The notes under the pieces were generated by a model. It saw only the letters and a list, made by a program, of their open reading frames with translations. It did no database searches and was not told where the DNA came from. Below are positions 1 to 8,933 of a stretch of DNA of 54,365 nucleotides, one piece after another (position 1 is the first letter of the stretch; each line of letters starts with the position of its first letter). A program made the position numbers and the translations under genes. This DNA is from Candidatus Endobugula sertula (GTDB taxonomy: Bacteria; Pseudomonadota; Gammaproteobacteria; Pseudomonadales; Cellvibrionaceae): contig MDLC01000017.1 in assembly GCA_001723645.1 (NCBI GenBank), forward strand, positions 1 through 54,365, given 5' to 3'.

Positions 1-68
1 CCAAGCAATGCCTTAAGCATTAGTGGCCACTCGGGACACACACCTTGCTACTGCTTGGAGAAGCGCGA

Positions 69-96
69 ATTGTACGGGTGTTTTTAAACCATGCAA
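69..96 (-). promoter_or_regulatory. Strong stable-RNA-type promoter directed out of the left edge
   Basis: On the minus strand a -35 box TTGCAT (91-96) and a -10 box TACAAT (69-74) are separated by 16 bp, the spacing typical of rRNA P1 promoters. The -10 is followed by a G/C-rich discriminator (GCGCTTCTCC). Transcription would run leftward off the window, downstream of pssA. In Pseudomonas an rRNA operon lies downstream of ilvC-pssA, so an rrn operon beyond position 1 is a reasonable inference. A 7-bp stem (1-7 with 52-58, CCAAGCA/TGCTTGG) lies in the presumed leader. The promoter is seen; the identity of the transcript is inferred. Confidence 0.5.
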
Positions 97-221
97 GGTT
101 TATTTACACTTTGGAGACAACTTTTACTCATACCAAGATAAATTAGTTCTATCGCAAATAGAAAAGATTAACACTTAACCACACTAGAAAAAGGTTTTAG
201 TGATAAAACTTACCCTTAATC

Positions 222-1055
222 TTAGGCTTTTGCAGACCTAATTCGCTGCCAGATCCATAATGAAGGTCCTGAAAGACTGTAAAGCAATGCTATCACTAAC
301 AAGACAACAGAGGGATTACTAACCACCAATACAAATATAAATATCACCAGCAGCATTGCCGCAAAGGAAACCCGCCCTTTTAAATCAATACCTTTAAAAC
401 TGTTATAAGTCAAATTGGATACCATTAGCAAGCCTAATACAATCATGGAAAATGCTACCATTAACTTCATAGGCATAGAAATAGCAACATCGTGCCAAAC
501 CCACACAATAGATGCAATCATTGCAGCGGCAGCAGGACTCGCTAGGCCAATAAAGAAGCGTTTATCCGCAAACTTTGTTTGAGTGTTAAATCTAGCTAAG
601 CGCAAAGCTGCACAGGCAGTATAAGCAAAGGAGACTGCCCAGCCCATTTTACCCAATGATAACAAGCCCCAGTTCAAGACAACAATTGCCGGGGCTACAC
701 CAAAAGAGACCATATCTGCCAAACTATCATATTGCAAACCAAATGAGCTGCTGGTATTGGTCAGTCGTGCCACACGCCCATCAAGGCCGTCGAGAATCAT
801 CGCCGCAAAGATAGCAATAGCAGCTGCTTCAAACTGTCCCAACATACTAACAATAATGGCGTAAAAACCACTGAATAGTGCACCCGTCGTAAATAGATTA
901 GGCAGCAAGTAAACTTTTTTATAGCTAACTTTTTTACCGCCGTCAAAGACCTCTTCAACATGTTCATCAACAGGTAAGGGGTCACTTACATCTTGAGATA
1001 ATCTATCATCAATAGAGTGGACTTTAGCTTGGTCAGCAGTGTCGTTTTTAGTCAT
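222..1055 (-). CDS. pssA: CDP-diacylglycerol--serine O-phosphatidyltransferase
   Basis: Integral membrane enzyme that joins CDP-diacylglycerol and L-serine to give phosphatidylserine, the precursor of phosphatidylethanolamine. The CDP-alcohol phosphotransferase signature is clear: DGLDGRVAR followed by GLQYDSLADMVSFG, which supplies the conserved Asp residues and the basic/Gly positions. The N-terminal ~45 residues are hydrophilic and acidic; the rest is a series of hydrophobic segments. The length of 277 aa fits the subclass II (Bacillus/Pseudomonas-like) enzyme rather than the unrelated E. coli PssA. It starts at an ATG 80 bp downstream of ilvC on the same strand, so the two are probably cotranscribed, an arrangement also found in Pseudomonas. 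Confidence 0.95.
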   Translation of the reverse strand: MTKNDTADQAKVHSIDDRLSQDVSDPLPVDEHVEEVFDGGKKVSYKKVYLLPNLFTTGALFSGFYAIIVSMLGQFEAAAIAIFAAMILDGLDGRVARLTNTSSSFGLQYDSLADMVSFGVAPAIVVLNWGLLSLGKMGWAVSFAYTACAALRLARFNTQTKFADKRFFIGLASPAAAAMIASIVWVWHDVAISMPMKLMVAFSMIVLGLLMVSNLTYNSFKGIDLKGRVSFAAMLLVIFIFVLVVSNPSVVLLVIALLYSLSGPSLWIWQRIRSAKA

Positions 1056-1135
1056 AGCAACAATTATTAAAGGAATAAAAATGATAGCTTACAGTTAACA
1101 ACTCACAGATGTAAACTGTTAACTCATCCCGCTTT

Positions 1136-2176
<1,041 letters not shown>

Positions 2177-2196
2177 TCAGATAATTTAGTGTGCAG

Positions 2197-2225
2197 ATTA
2201 TAGAGAATGCTTACTATTGCGTAAA
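2197..2225 (-). promoter_or_regulatory. Putative sigma-70 promoter of ilvC-pssA
   Basis: Minus-strand -10 TATAAT (2197-2202), 17-bp spacer, -35 TTTACG (2220-2225). The predicted start near 2190 gives a leader of about 40 nt before the ilvC ATG. This leader is too short for an attenuator, and no branched-chain-codon-rich peptide is visible in it. Confidence 0.5.
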
Positions 2226-2350
2226 ACGATATATTTAGAAAACACTATTTTAAAAATCGCAATACAAAAAAATTATCATGGGGAAACAGAACATTTATGC
2301 TAAAGAGTCTGTAGGTTTATAGTAGGGTTTCAAATAATCGTTAAAGCAAG

Positions 2351-2681
2351 AAACGCAGGAATTACATGAAGAACTTCGTATTTATTGTTTCGTAACAACC
2401 AGTTACACTTCTCTCCAGACAATACTCAGAGACCTTCGCACAAACAATAATGGCTCCCTTTGGCACTTTGAACAATCAACCCTGAGTTAACCACCATCGG
2501 AATGATTAATTGAACCAAACAGAACCAACCTGAGAAAAGTAAACCCAATAATAGTACCTATGACATTCATTCGTCCTTTGGTATACCAATGGTGAGTTCC
2601 ATAGCAACGTGCCCCTTTTTTTGAGTAACCGCGGGGTCGAGACATATGTTTGGCAAAACCACTTTCGGGATGGTGAGAATC
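2351..2681 (-). pseudogene. IS630-family transposase remnant
   Basis: The 600-bp gap between cobD and ilvC holds a decayed DDE transposase read in at least two frames. Frame one (2681 to 2499) gives ESGFAKHMSRPRGY, then KKGARCYGTHHW and KGRMNVIGTIIG, matching the IS630 pattern DESGF...RGY..KG.RCYG..W..KGR.NVIG. Frame two (2466 to 2407) gives VPKGAIIVCAKVSEY, degraded from the second catalytic block (V.VMDNA.FH). A further piece at 2386-2351 gives KYEVLHVIPAF, related to G.EVLYLPPYSPD. The catalytic Asp of block two is lost and frameshifts and stops are present, so the element is dead. The rest of the gap (2226-2350, 2682-2757) shows nothing else recognisable. Confidence 0.8.
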
Positions 2682-2757
2682 GTCGACTATTATCTACACC
2701 ATCAATAAAATCTTGATGGTTAAATGGTTTTTCAAGTACTAATACGCCCTTGCCGAT

Positions 2758-3831
2758 TCATAAAGCTTCTATAAAATTAGCTAGACGATTATACTGCTCC
2801 CCCGGTAACCCCACACGTAACCACATACACTGATCTAACAGTCTATCTTCTCTTAATAAAATAGCATGACGGACTGCCTGTTGGTAAATCGGCATCAACG
2901 TATCACTGGGTCCAAAAATAGATACAAACAAGCCTGCGGATACTATGTGGCATGATCGCGGCAATTTGCTTGTCAACAATGTCAGTAATTGGCTTTCCTG
3001 ATCACGAATTCTTAATCTTTGTTTCTGTTGCCAGGCAACATCACTCAATGCACATTCCGCAATGTACAGTGCAGGGGAATTTACAGCCCAAGGGTAAACT
3101 GCTGCTCGTAATGACTCAATAAGCTCACCACATCCCAGGGCAAAACCCAAGCGTATTCCAGCCAACCCAAAAAATTTACCGACAGAGCGCAGAATAATGA
3201 GTCGATTATTGGCAACCATGCTTTTCGGTAAATAGGGAATAAAAGAGCAGCGTTCATCAACATCCATAAATGCTTCATCAATGATCAAGTAGCCGGAAAC
3301 TGACCGATAAATGGCTTCTATCACGGTATTATCAACATATTCCGCTGATGGATTATTGGGGTTAATAACCACACAGTGGGTCACCTCTCCCTGATCCAAT
3401 AAATTTTCCAACTCACCCCAAGATTGATAAAGGCAAACCCGATGACCCGCCCGTTCCCATGAATACTGGTGTTCTTTATAGCCTATTGCCGGAATAGCAA
3501 CACTTTCAGGTTCTAACAGGTAGGGCATCTGCCGAATCGCACCCTGACTACCAGCAACTGCCGTTATGATCTCAGGAGTCACTTGATAATACTCTGCAAT
3601 CACTCGCCAAAAATGTTCATTCTGGTAAGGTAGGGTGCGCCATAGTTGTTGAGGAATGTCAGGAATGGGGTACATCCAAGGGCTGATCCCCGTTGAAAGG
3701 TCTAGCCAGCCGGCTTCAGGCTGCCCGTAGGTTTTTGCCGCCTCACCAACATTGCCGCCATGTTTAAGACCTTGGTATTTACGGCCATAACTTTTAAAGT
3801 GCTTATTTTTAAAACGGATGTCTTTAAACAT
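2758..3831 (-). CDS. cobD: L-threonine-O-3-phosphate decarboxylase (CobD/CobC type)
   Basis: PLP enzyme of aminotransferase fold I that makes (R)-1-amino-2-propanol O-2-phosphate, the linker of the cobalamin nucleotide loop. The N-terminal KHGGN motif and LDLSTGISPW are typical of the family. The Schiff-base lysine lies in RSVGKFFGLAGIRLGFALG (about residue 219), with the PLP Asp in YLIIDEAFMD and the Asn in VINPNNPS. The reading frame stays open upstream to a TTG at 3861, but the ATG at 3831 lies just after the cbiB stop with AAGG in front and is preferred (357 aa). Last gene of the B12 operon, followed by IS630 debris. The same enzyme is called CobC in Pseudomonas nomenclature. Confidence 0.9.
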   Translation of the reverse strand: MFKDIRFKNKHFKSYGRKYQGLKHGGNVGEAAKTYGQPEAGWLDLSTGISPWMYPIPDIPQQLWRTLPYQNEHFWRVIAEYYQVTPEIITAVAGSQGAIRQMPYLLEPESVAIPAIGYKEHQYSWERAGHRVCLYQSWGELENLLDQGEVTHCVVINPNNPSAEYVDNTVIEAIYRSVSGYLIIDEAFMDVDERCSFIPYLPKSMVANNRLIILRSVGKFFGLAGIRLGFALGCGELIESLRAAVYPWAVNSPALYIAECALSDVAWQQKQRLRIRDQESQLLTLLTSKLPRSCHIVSAGLFVSIFGPSDTLMPIYQQAVRHAILLREDRLLDQCMWLRVGLPGEQYNRLANFIEAL

Positions 3832-3835
3832 AACC

Positions 3836-4840
3836 TTAGGACACCCAATCAGTGGTAACAACAGCGTTAATCACAATCAATGTACACCAAAGTAATAACG
3901 TCAGGCCAACCAAACGGAGGCTACGCTGAATATCATGACTAACGGGCTCTTCACCACACCCAAACTCGGGTTTGGGTATGGTTTCACCATGATATATAGT
4001 ATCGCCACCCAATCGTACTTGTAATGATCCAGCCCCACTACTCATAACCACACCAGCACTAGGGCTCTTTAATAACTTAGCTTGTTGTTGCCAACAATCA
4101 AAAGCCGATGTTGTCTTGCCTAATATCGCATAGCTGACACCCACCAAACGGCTGGGAAACCAATTTAAAACATCGTCCATTCGCGCAGCAAAACGACCAA
4201 AGAATAGAAAGCGCTCAGTTTTATAACCCCACATAGCATCCAGTGTATTACTGAATCGATAAATTAAAACTGCAGGTAAGCCCCCGACTAAAAACCAAAA
4301 GATAGGAGCAAAAATTGCGTCGCTACCATTTTCCAAAACAGATTCTATGGCTGCCTTACAAACACCATTTTCTTCTAACTCTGCTGTATCACGGCTCACA
4401 ATCTTGGCCAATTGTGTTCTCGCATCAACTACGTTCGCCTGTTGCAGGGGTTCCATAATAGCCAGAGCATGTTGGCGAAGGCTATTGTAGGCAATGACAA
4501 AATACAAAACGATTGCTTCTATCCACCATGAAACAGATAGTACTCGCTCAACCAAGGTAACAACGATAACCAGTAATAGGGTTGGCACAATGACTAATAG
4601 TAGCCAACCCCAAAAGCCGACAAAAAACGATAGACATTTAGACAGGTAGGGCTTATCTCTTATAGAGTGGCCCTTAATAAACGAGCCTCGAATACACTGC
4701 CGATTAAAACAACGCTCGAAAAACATAGCCAAATAACCAAAGCCGACTAAGGGGTGACAACGTTTGGGTTCCCCTAAAACAATATCCAACAAGACGGCCA
4801 ATAAAACGCTATACGCTGTCACTAAAGGGTCGTTAAACAT
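3836..4840 (-). CDS. cbiB: Adenosylcobinamide-phosphate synthase, membrane
   Basis: Attaches aminopropanol phosphate to adenosylcobyric acid, giving adenosylcobinamide phosphate. The N-terminal segment LLAVLLDIVLGEPKRCHPLVGFGYLA is the family hallmark (a hydrophobic helix, then GEP/GDP, then HP.V..G). Several strongly hydrophobic segments follow (about residues 70-115, 190-215 and 308-328). The central region carries the conserved SRDTAELEENGVCKAAIESVLENGSDAI pattern. The length of 334 aa is normal. It starts at an ATG overlapping the 3' end of cobS by 19 nt and ends 4 nt before cobD, so it is translationally coupled to both. The Pseudomonas name is CobD. Confidence 0.93.
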   Translation of the reverse strand: MFNDPLVTAYSVLLAVLLDIVLGEPKRCHPLVGFGYLAMFFERCFNRQCIRGSFIKGHSIRDKPYLSKCLSFFVGFWGWLLLVIVPTLLLVIVVTLVERVLSVSWWIEAIVLYFVIAYNSLRQHALAIMEPLQQANVVDARTQLAKIVSRDTAELEENGVCKAAIESVLENGSDAIFAPIFWFLVGGLPAVLIYRFSNTLDAMWGYKTERFLFFGRFAARMDDVLNWFPSRLVGVSYAILGKTTSAFDCWQQQAKLLKSPSAGVVMSSGAGSLQVRLGGDTIYHGETIPKPEFGCGEEPVSHDIQRSLRLVGLTLLLWCTLIVINAVVTTDWVS

Positions 4841-5607
4841 AAGATGAACAAGACCCCCACTTCGCCCAATTCAATAACCGCACCGATACAATCACCCACC
4901 ATGCCGCCCATTGACTTCATCCAAAACTGGCGCCAAAAAAATACAATGGATAGGGAACAAATAAGAATCCAGAATGCCGCCATTATCGGCAAAAATATGA
5001 ACAGCAGTAACAGCAAGCTCCCCAATACCGTATAAATTTGATGAGCCTGACTATGGGTCGACAAGGCAGAACCTAAGCCCTGTTCACCAATATAGGGGGT
5101 TGTTACTAATAAGAGTAATGCCATTGCTCGCGATACCGATAAGGTAACCACCAATACCCAAAGTATATTCATAGAGATATGACTTAATAAAACAATTTTT
5201 AGCAATAACACCAATACCAAAGCCACAATCGCCATGGGGCCTGCCGTAGGCTCGTTAAGAACGCGTAATATTTTTTCTTTTCTATCAACCAAAGGCTGTC
5301 CATGAGCTGCGCATCCGGCATCAATAGCATCTGCTAAACCATCCAAATGTAAACCACCCGTTAAGACCGCAAGCAAAGTAACCGCGATTGAGGCGGTCAC
5401 CAGCTCTGGCATATTCGGCAATAGAACCAGCACCACAGAAATAAAAACTGCCAGTACAACACCAACTAATGGGTACCAAAGTACAGACAAGCCATAATGA
5501 TTTTCTGTCCAGGACACTTTTTGTACGAATTTGGGTAAGAAAGCATAAATTGGCAAACGCGTCATCAATGTTAACGCAATAATAAACGGCAATAGGTAAT
5601 GACTCAT
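4822..5607 (-). CDS. cobS: Adenosylcobinamide-GDP ribazoletransferase (cobalamin synthase)
   Basis: Integral membrane enzyme joining adenosylcobinamide-GDP with alpha-ribazole(-phosphate), the last joining step of B12 synthesis. The acidic catalytic motif GGLHLDGLADAIDA is at residues 84-97, and the rest is almost wholly hydrophobic helices. The open frame runs up to 5736 inside the phosphatase gene, but the ATG at 5607 (MSHYLLPF) matches the usual N-terminus and length (261 aa). It starts 19 nt after the phosphatase stop and overlaps cbiB by 19 nt. The Pseudomonas name is CobV. Confidence 0.93.
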   Translation of the reverse strand: MSHYLLPFIIALTLMTRLPIYAFLPKFVQKVSWTENHYGLSVLWYPLVGVVLAVFISVVLVLLPNMPELVTASIAVTLLAVLTGGLHLDGLADAIDAGCAAHGQPLVDRKEKILRVLNEPTAGPMAIVALVLVLLLKIVLLSHISMNILWVLVVTLSVSRAMALLLLVTTPYIGEQGLGSALSTHSQAHQIYTVLGSLLLLLFIFLPIMAAFWILICSLSIVFFWRQFWMKSMGGMVGDCIGAVIELGEVGVLFILCLTTL

Positions 5608-5626
5608 AATAATCGTTAAGCTATCG

Positions 5627-6292
5627 TCAAGATGATGAAATGCTGCCAGTAATATTATGATGCAGTAAACGGTAATAACGTTCACCTTGTGAATCAATAA
5701 CTTGTATTCTTGATAAGCAGGCAAAAGGAACGTCAAGACGGTTCATGGTAATCACAGGCATTGATAAAATGTGTACTAATAAGGCACGTATTACACCACC
5801 ATGAGAGACTAATAAAAGAGGCTTACTGGAATAAGTGTCCACTACAGCTTCAAACCCCCGAACAACACGTTCTACGAAACGATCAGCAGGTTCACCATCT
5901 GGAGGAGAATAAGTGACTGGGTCATTCCCCCAAGCCTCCACCAAGGCTTGTTGGGTTCTCCATACTTCATCAATATGCTTCCCTTCCCATTCACCAAATC
6001 CAACCTCCTTGAACCTATCATCTATCTGTAATGGAATGGCATATTGTTCTGCTACAGACTTTGCAAAATCAGCACAACGCACCAAAGGCGAGGAGACAAT
6101 ACCTTGCCACTGGGGTGAAAGCAACGATAACCGTTGGAACATCTGTTGCTGTCCAATTTGACTCAAGGCGACATCCAACGAACCCCGATAACAATGACCA
6201 CCTTCACATTGCCCATGACGTAATAAATCGATAGTGGTGACGGTGGTAGCTGTATTTTGGTCACCTACATCGGTGCTAGGTATCATTTTCAC
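5627..6292 (-). CDS. cobC: Histidine phosphatase, probable alpha-ribazole-5'-phosphate/cobalamin phosphatase
   Basis: Phosphoglycerate-mutase-like histidine phosphatase. The phosphohistidine motif LLRHGQ is near residue 24, and the second catalytic histidine is in LLVSHGGVIRALL near residue 164. GFGEWEGKHIDEVW is the usual acid-containing segment of the CobC subgroup. The position between cobT and cobS supports removal of the nucleotide-loop phosphate, but specificity within this superfamily cannot be read from the sequence. The frame opens with GTG at 6292; an ATG two codons later (6286) is an equally good start. It overlaps the cobT stop by 17 nt. Confidence 0.85.
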   Translation of the reverse strand: MKMIPSTDVGDQNTATTVTTIDLLRHGQCEGGHCYRGSLDVALSQIGQQQMFQRLSLLSPQWQGIVSSPLVRCADFAKSVAEQYAIPLQIDDRFKEVGFGEWEGKHIDEVWRTQQALVEAWGNDPVTYSPPDGEPADRFVERVVRGFEAVVDTYSSKPLLLVSHGGVIRALLVHILSMPVITMNRLDVPFACLSRIQVIDSQGERYYRLLHHNITGSISSS

Positions 6293-7334
6293 TCACACCC
6301 GCTTCAGTAAAAGTCGCCATAGTATTATGCAACAATAATGCAGATTGAATCAGGGATACAGCAACCGCAGCACCACTCCCCTCACCCAAACGCAGGCCTA
6401 AATCCAACAATGGCTCTGCCTGTAAATACTCTAGCGCTTTACGATGTCCTGGCTCCGCCGAATAATGAGAGAACAATAACCAATCCCTTACACCACTATT
6501 TAACTTAACCGCCAATAAAGCCGCAGCTGTAGCAATAAATCCATCGACTAATATTGGTATCCCCTTTTGAGCACAAGCGATATAACTACCGACTAAGCCT
6601 GCTATTTCGAACCCACCAAGGCATCGAAGAATGTCGTAAGGGTTTTCCAGATGCATTTTATGTAACAACAAACCTGCAGCAATGACCTGTTGCTTGCGTT
6701 GCATACCAGCCTGATTAACTCCCGTACCTGGGCCAACAACCGCTTCCGGACTCAAGGATAATAAGGCTGCATAAATTGCAGATGCAGAGGTGGTATTGCC
6801 GATTCCCATTTCTCCACCAATAAACAAGTCCGCATCCGTATCAATAATTTTTTGTTGTCCTACCCGCATGGCGGATGCTAACTGTTCCATAGTCATTGCC
6901 GGGTGTTGCGTAAAGTCAGCAGTCGCTGGAGCAAGATTAATTGTATCCAGTTGCTTATGATGCATCAATCCATTAGGCAATACTCCTACTGTGCCCATAT
7001 CGACAACAGAAAAGTCAGCCTCTAAGGCTCGACTTAAAACACTAATGGCGGAGCCACCCGACAGGAAATTAGCGACCATCTGTGCCGTTACCGCCTGAGG
7101 GAAAGCAGACACCCCTTGGGCACAAATCCCATGGTCACCAGCAAACACGGTTACTGTGATGTGATTAATTACTGGATGGATCGTCCCTTGCCAACTGGCA
7201 AACTGCTCAGCTAACCATTCAAGCCGCCCCAAAGACCCATGAGGTTTGGTTAATGTAGCCTGATGTGCCTGTGCTCGTTTTTTTGCCTCGGCATCAATTT
7301 TCTGTACTTTTTGAGTAAACCATTGGTTTGTCAT
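6276..7334 (-). CDS. cobT: Nicotinate-nucleotide--dimethylbenzimidazole phosphoribosyltransferase
   Basis: Activates DMB to alpha-ribazole 5'-phosphate using nicotinate mononucleotide. Visible family features are KPHGSLGRLEWLAEQ at the N-terminus, VFAGDHGICAQGVSAFPQAVT, the Gly-rich GGEMGIGNTTSASAI, and the C-terminal LGLRLGEGSGAA whose Glu is the catalytic base in characterised CobT. The ATG at 7334 (352 aa) gives the normal length and starts 10 nt after the cobU stop; the frame is open 22 codons further upstream, into cobU. With bluB in the same operon, the cell should make and activate its own lower ligand. Confidence 0.95.
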   Translation of the reverse strand: MTNQWFTQKVQKIDAEAKKRAQAHQATLTKPHGSLGRLEWLAEQFASWQGTIHPVINHITVTVFAGDHGICAQGVSAFPQAVTAQMVANFLSGGSAISVLSRALEADFSVVDMGTVGVLPNGLMHHKQLDTINLAPATADFTQHPAMTMEQLASAMRVGQQKIIDTDADLFIGGEMGIGNTTSASAIYAALLSLSPEAVVGPGTGVNQAGMQRKQQVIAAGLLLHKMHLENPYDILRCLGGFEIAGLVGSYIACAQKGIPILVDGFIATAAALLAVKLNSGVRDWLLFSHYSAEPGHRKALEYLQAEPLLDLGLRLGEGSGAAVAVSLIQSALLLHNTMATFTEAGVSENDT

Positions 7335-7344
7335 GTAGCTTGTT

Positions 7345-7923
7345 CTAGGGACTGTTGAGATGATTTTTATGAATAGGCTTTTTATCGCTAGGGTCTTCAC
7401 ACATCGTTTTCAAATGCATGGGTAAGCCCGCAATAACTAGAGACACCTTATCGCAATGCAGGGCCAGCTCCTGATGCAAACAACCACTTTCATCTACAAA
7501 CTGTCGGGACAATTCTCCCATAGGAATAACTCCACTGCCCACTTCGCTACTGACTAAAAAAACACTGGCCTTTGATTGTATAAACGCCTGTAAGAAAGCC
7601 TGCTTGACTTCCGCCCAACAATGATCGAGTAATGCATTCGTTAACCATACGGTTAAGCAATCAATTAACAAACAATATTCAGGCGTATTATATTTACGTA
7701 GTACCTCTGCCAACTGTAACGGTTCCTCAATTAACCGCCATTGTTTATCTCGCTGTTGTTGGTGAAGCTCAATACGCCGTACCATTTCATGATCATCCTG
7801 CTTTATTGCTGCCGTTGCTACATACCATAGCGATTGCCCCGCCGCTATACCTGATGATAAACCTTCCTGTTCCGCGTAGTGGCTTTTTCCGCTACGCACC
7901 CCACCTAATATTAACTGTTTCAT
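7345..7923 (-). CDS. cobU: Adenosylcobinamide kinase / adenosylcobinamide-phosphate guanylyltransferase
   Basis: Bifunctional P-loop enzyme that phosphorylates adenosylcobinamide and transfers GMP to it. The Walker A motif GGVRSGKSHYAE is at the N-terminus. The guanylylated-His region (HEMVRRIELHQQQRD), CLLIDCLTVWLTN, and SSEVGSGVIPMGELSRQFVD are all typical. The ATG at 7923 overlaps the TGA stop of the FHA gene in a TGATG arrangement, showing translational coupling to that unexpected neighbour. The Pseudomonas name is CobP. Confidence 0.95.
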   Translation of the reverse strand: MKQLILGGVRSGKSHYAEQEGLSSGIAAGQSLWYVATAAIKQDDHEMVRRIELHQQQRDKQWRLIEEPLQLAEVLRKYNTPEYCLLIDCLTVWLTNALLDHCWAEVKQAFLQAFIQSKASVFLVSSEVGSGVIPMGELSRQFVDESGCLHQELALHCDKVSLVIAGLPMHLKTMCEDPSDKKPIHKNHLNSP

Positions 7924-8933
7924 CAATGACTACTCTGTCTGGCACTACTTGGCAGCACGTCTTTAGAAGGTGTATCTTCTGCGACAACCTGAGCCTGAAG
8001 ATACAACGCTTGAGAAGATCGAACAAACTCTTCTGGTGTTTTTGATTTGCGCACATACAATGATTGGTGAAAAACCGTTGCATTGTAAGGGGGACTAGAA
8101 TGAAAGCCTTCATCACTTTTAACCAGATTGACAAAGAGACTCATCAACACTAGCATCGGTAAAACTGATACGATAATACCTCGGGTTAAGCAACGCATAT
8201 AGGTAGAAAAACGCAAAGACACATTCAATAAACATGCAATAACGACTGAGAGAACCATCTTATCTATCCAGCCAGTGTCAGCCGAAAAATAACCATTAAA
8301 CACGATAAAAGAAGACAACCAACCATATAAAAAAAGTATCACTAAGGCTATGGATGAGAGTACATAATATAAGAAAAAACGATTATCATGATGCAAAACT
8401 CTTCCAATAAAACTAAATAAGCCACCATACACTGCCAGCCCTATCAAGACGTAAACCCATTGCATAAACTCTGCAGTTTTATCATCCAATAGGGGGGTTG
8501 ATATATAGATATCTATAATAATTAAAATACCCAACAGTAAAGAGGCACATAAGATAAACCACCATTGAGTCAACGTATCGCTCAGTTCCTCCCAAAATGA
8601 GAGAGGTATTGCAGGCTCCACATTCGCGTTAACGGATGAAACACGCAATAGGGTTTTGCCAATAGTAATAGTATCACCTGGCTGTATTTGGCTGGTAGAG
8701 GCTAATTTTTTTTGTTTGACACCATAGACACCATTGACACTCTGCTTATCTTCACAGGAAATACTATCACTATCTTGCTGATAACTGAGCTGAATATGAA
8801 CAGGATCCACATAGCTATCCGCTAACACCAAATCATTATAATAGGCGCGTCCTACTGTCACCTTGTCTTTATAAAACACTTGACAGTCCAACACTTGTCC
8901 CGAACGATTTACAATCTCGATAACTATTGCCAT
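7923..8933 (-). CDS. FHA-domain membrane protein of unknown function in the cob operon
   Basis: Two-part protein of 336 aa. Residues 1-100 form a forkhead-associated domain: VTVGR (R29), YVDPVHIQL (H46), SVNGVYG (N67-G68) and IQPGDTITIGKTLLRV. The usual phosphothreonine-contacting Ser of the S-x-x-H motif is Asp43 here, so phosphopeptide binding may be lost or altered. About five hydrophobic helices follow (roughly 124-144, 158-178, 187-211, 226-241, 252-271), then a polar C-terminal tail of about 65 residues. It overlaps the secreted protease gene by 10 nt and cobU in TGATG style, so it is coexpressed with both. It is not a known cobalamin enzyme. A role in sensing or controlling the neighbouring protease is only an inference. 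Confidence 0.8.
   Translation of the reverse strand: MAIVIEIVNRSGQVLDCQVFYKDKVTVGRAYYNDLVLADSYVDPVHIQLSYQQDSDSISCEDKQSVNGVYGVKQKKLASTSQIQPGDTITIGKTLLRVSSVNANVEPAIPLSFWEELSDTLTQWWFILCASLLLGILIIIDIYISTPLLDDKTAEFMQWVYVLIGLAVYGGLFSFIGRVLHHDNRFFLYYVLSSIALVILFLYGWLSSFIVFNGYFSADTGWIDKMVLSVVIACLLNVSLRFSTYMRCLTRGIIVSVLPMLVLMSLFVNLVKSDEGFHSSPPYNATVFHQSLYVRKSKTPEEFVRSSQALYLQAQVVAEDTPSKDVLPSSARQSSH

Noticed and set aside
1088-1126. Inverted repeat AGTTAACA/TGTTAACT between ilvC and pssA
   Set aside because: AT-rich 8-bp stem with a long loop and no U-tract; unlikely to terminate, and the genes are probably cotranscribed.
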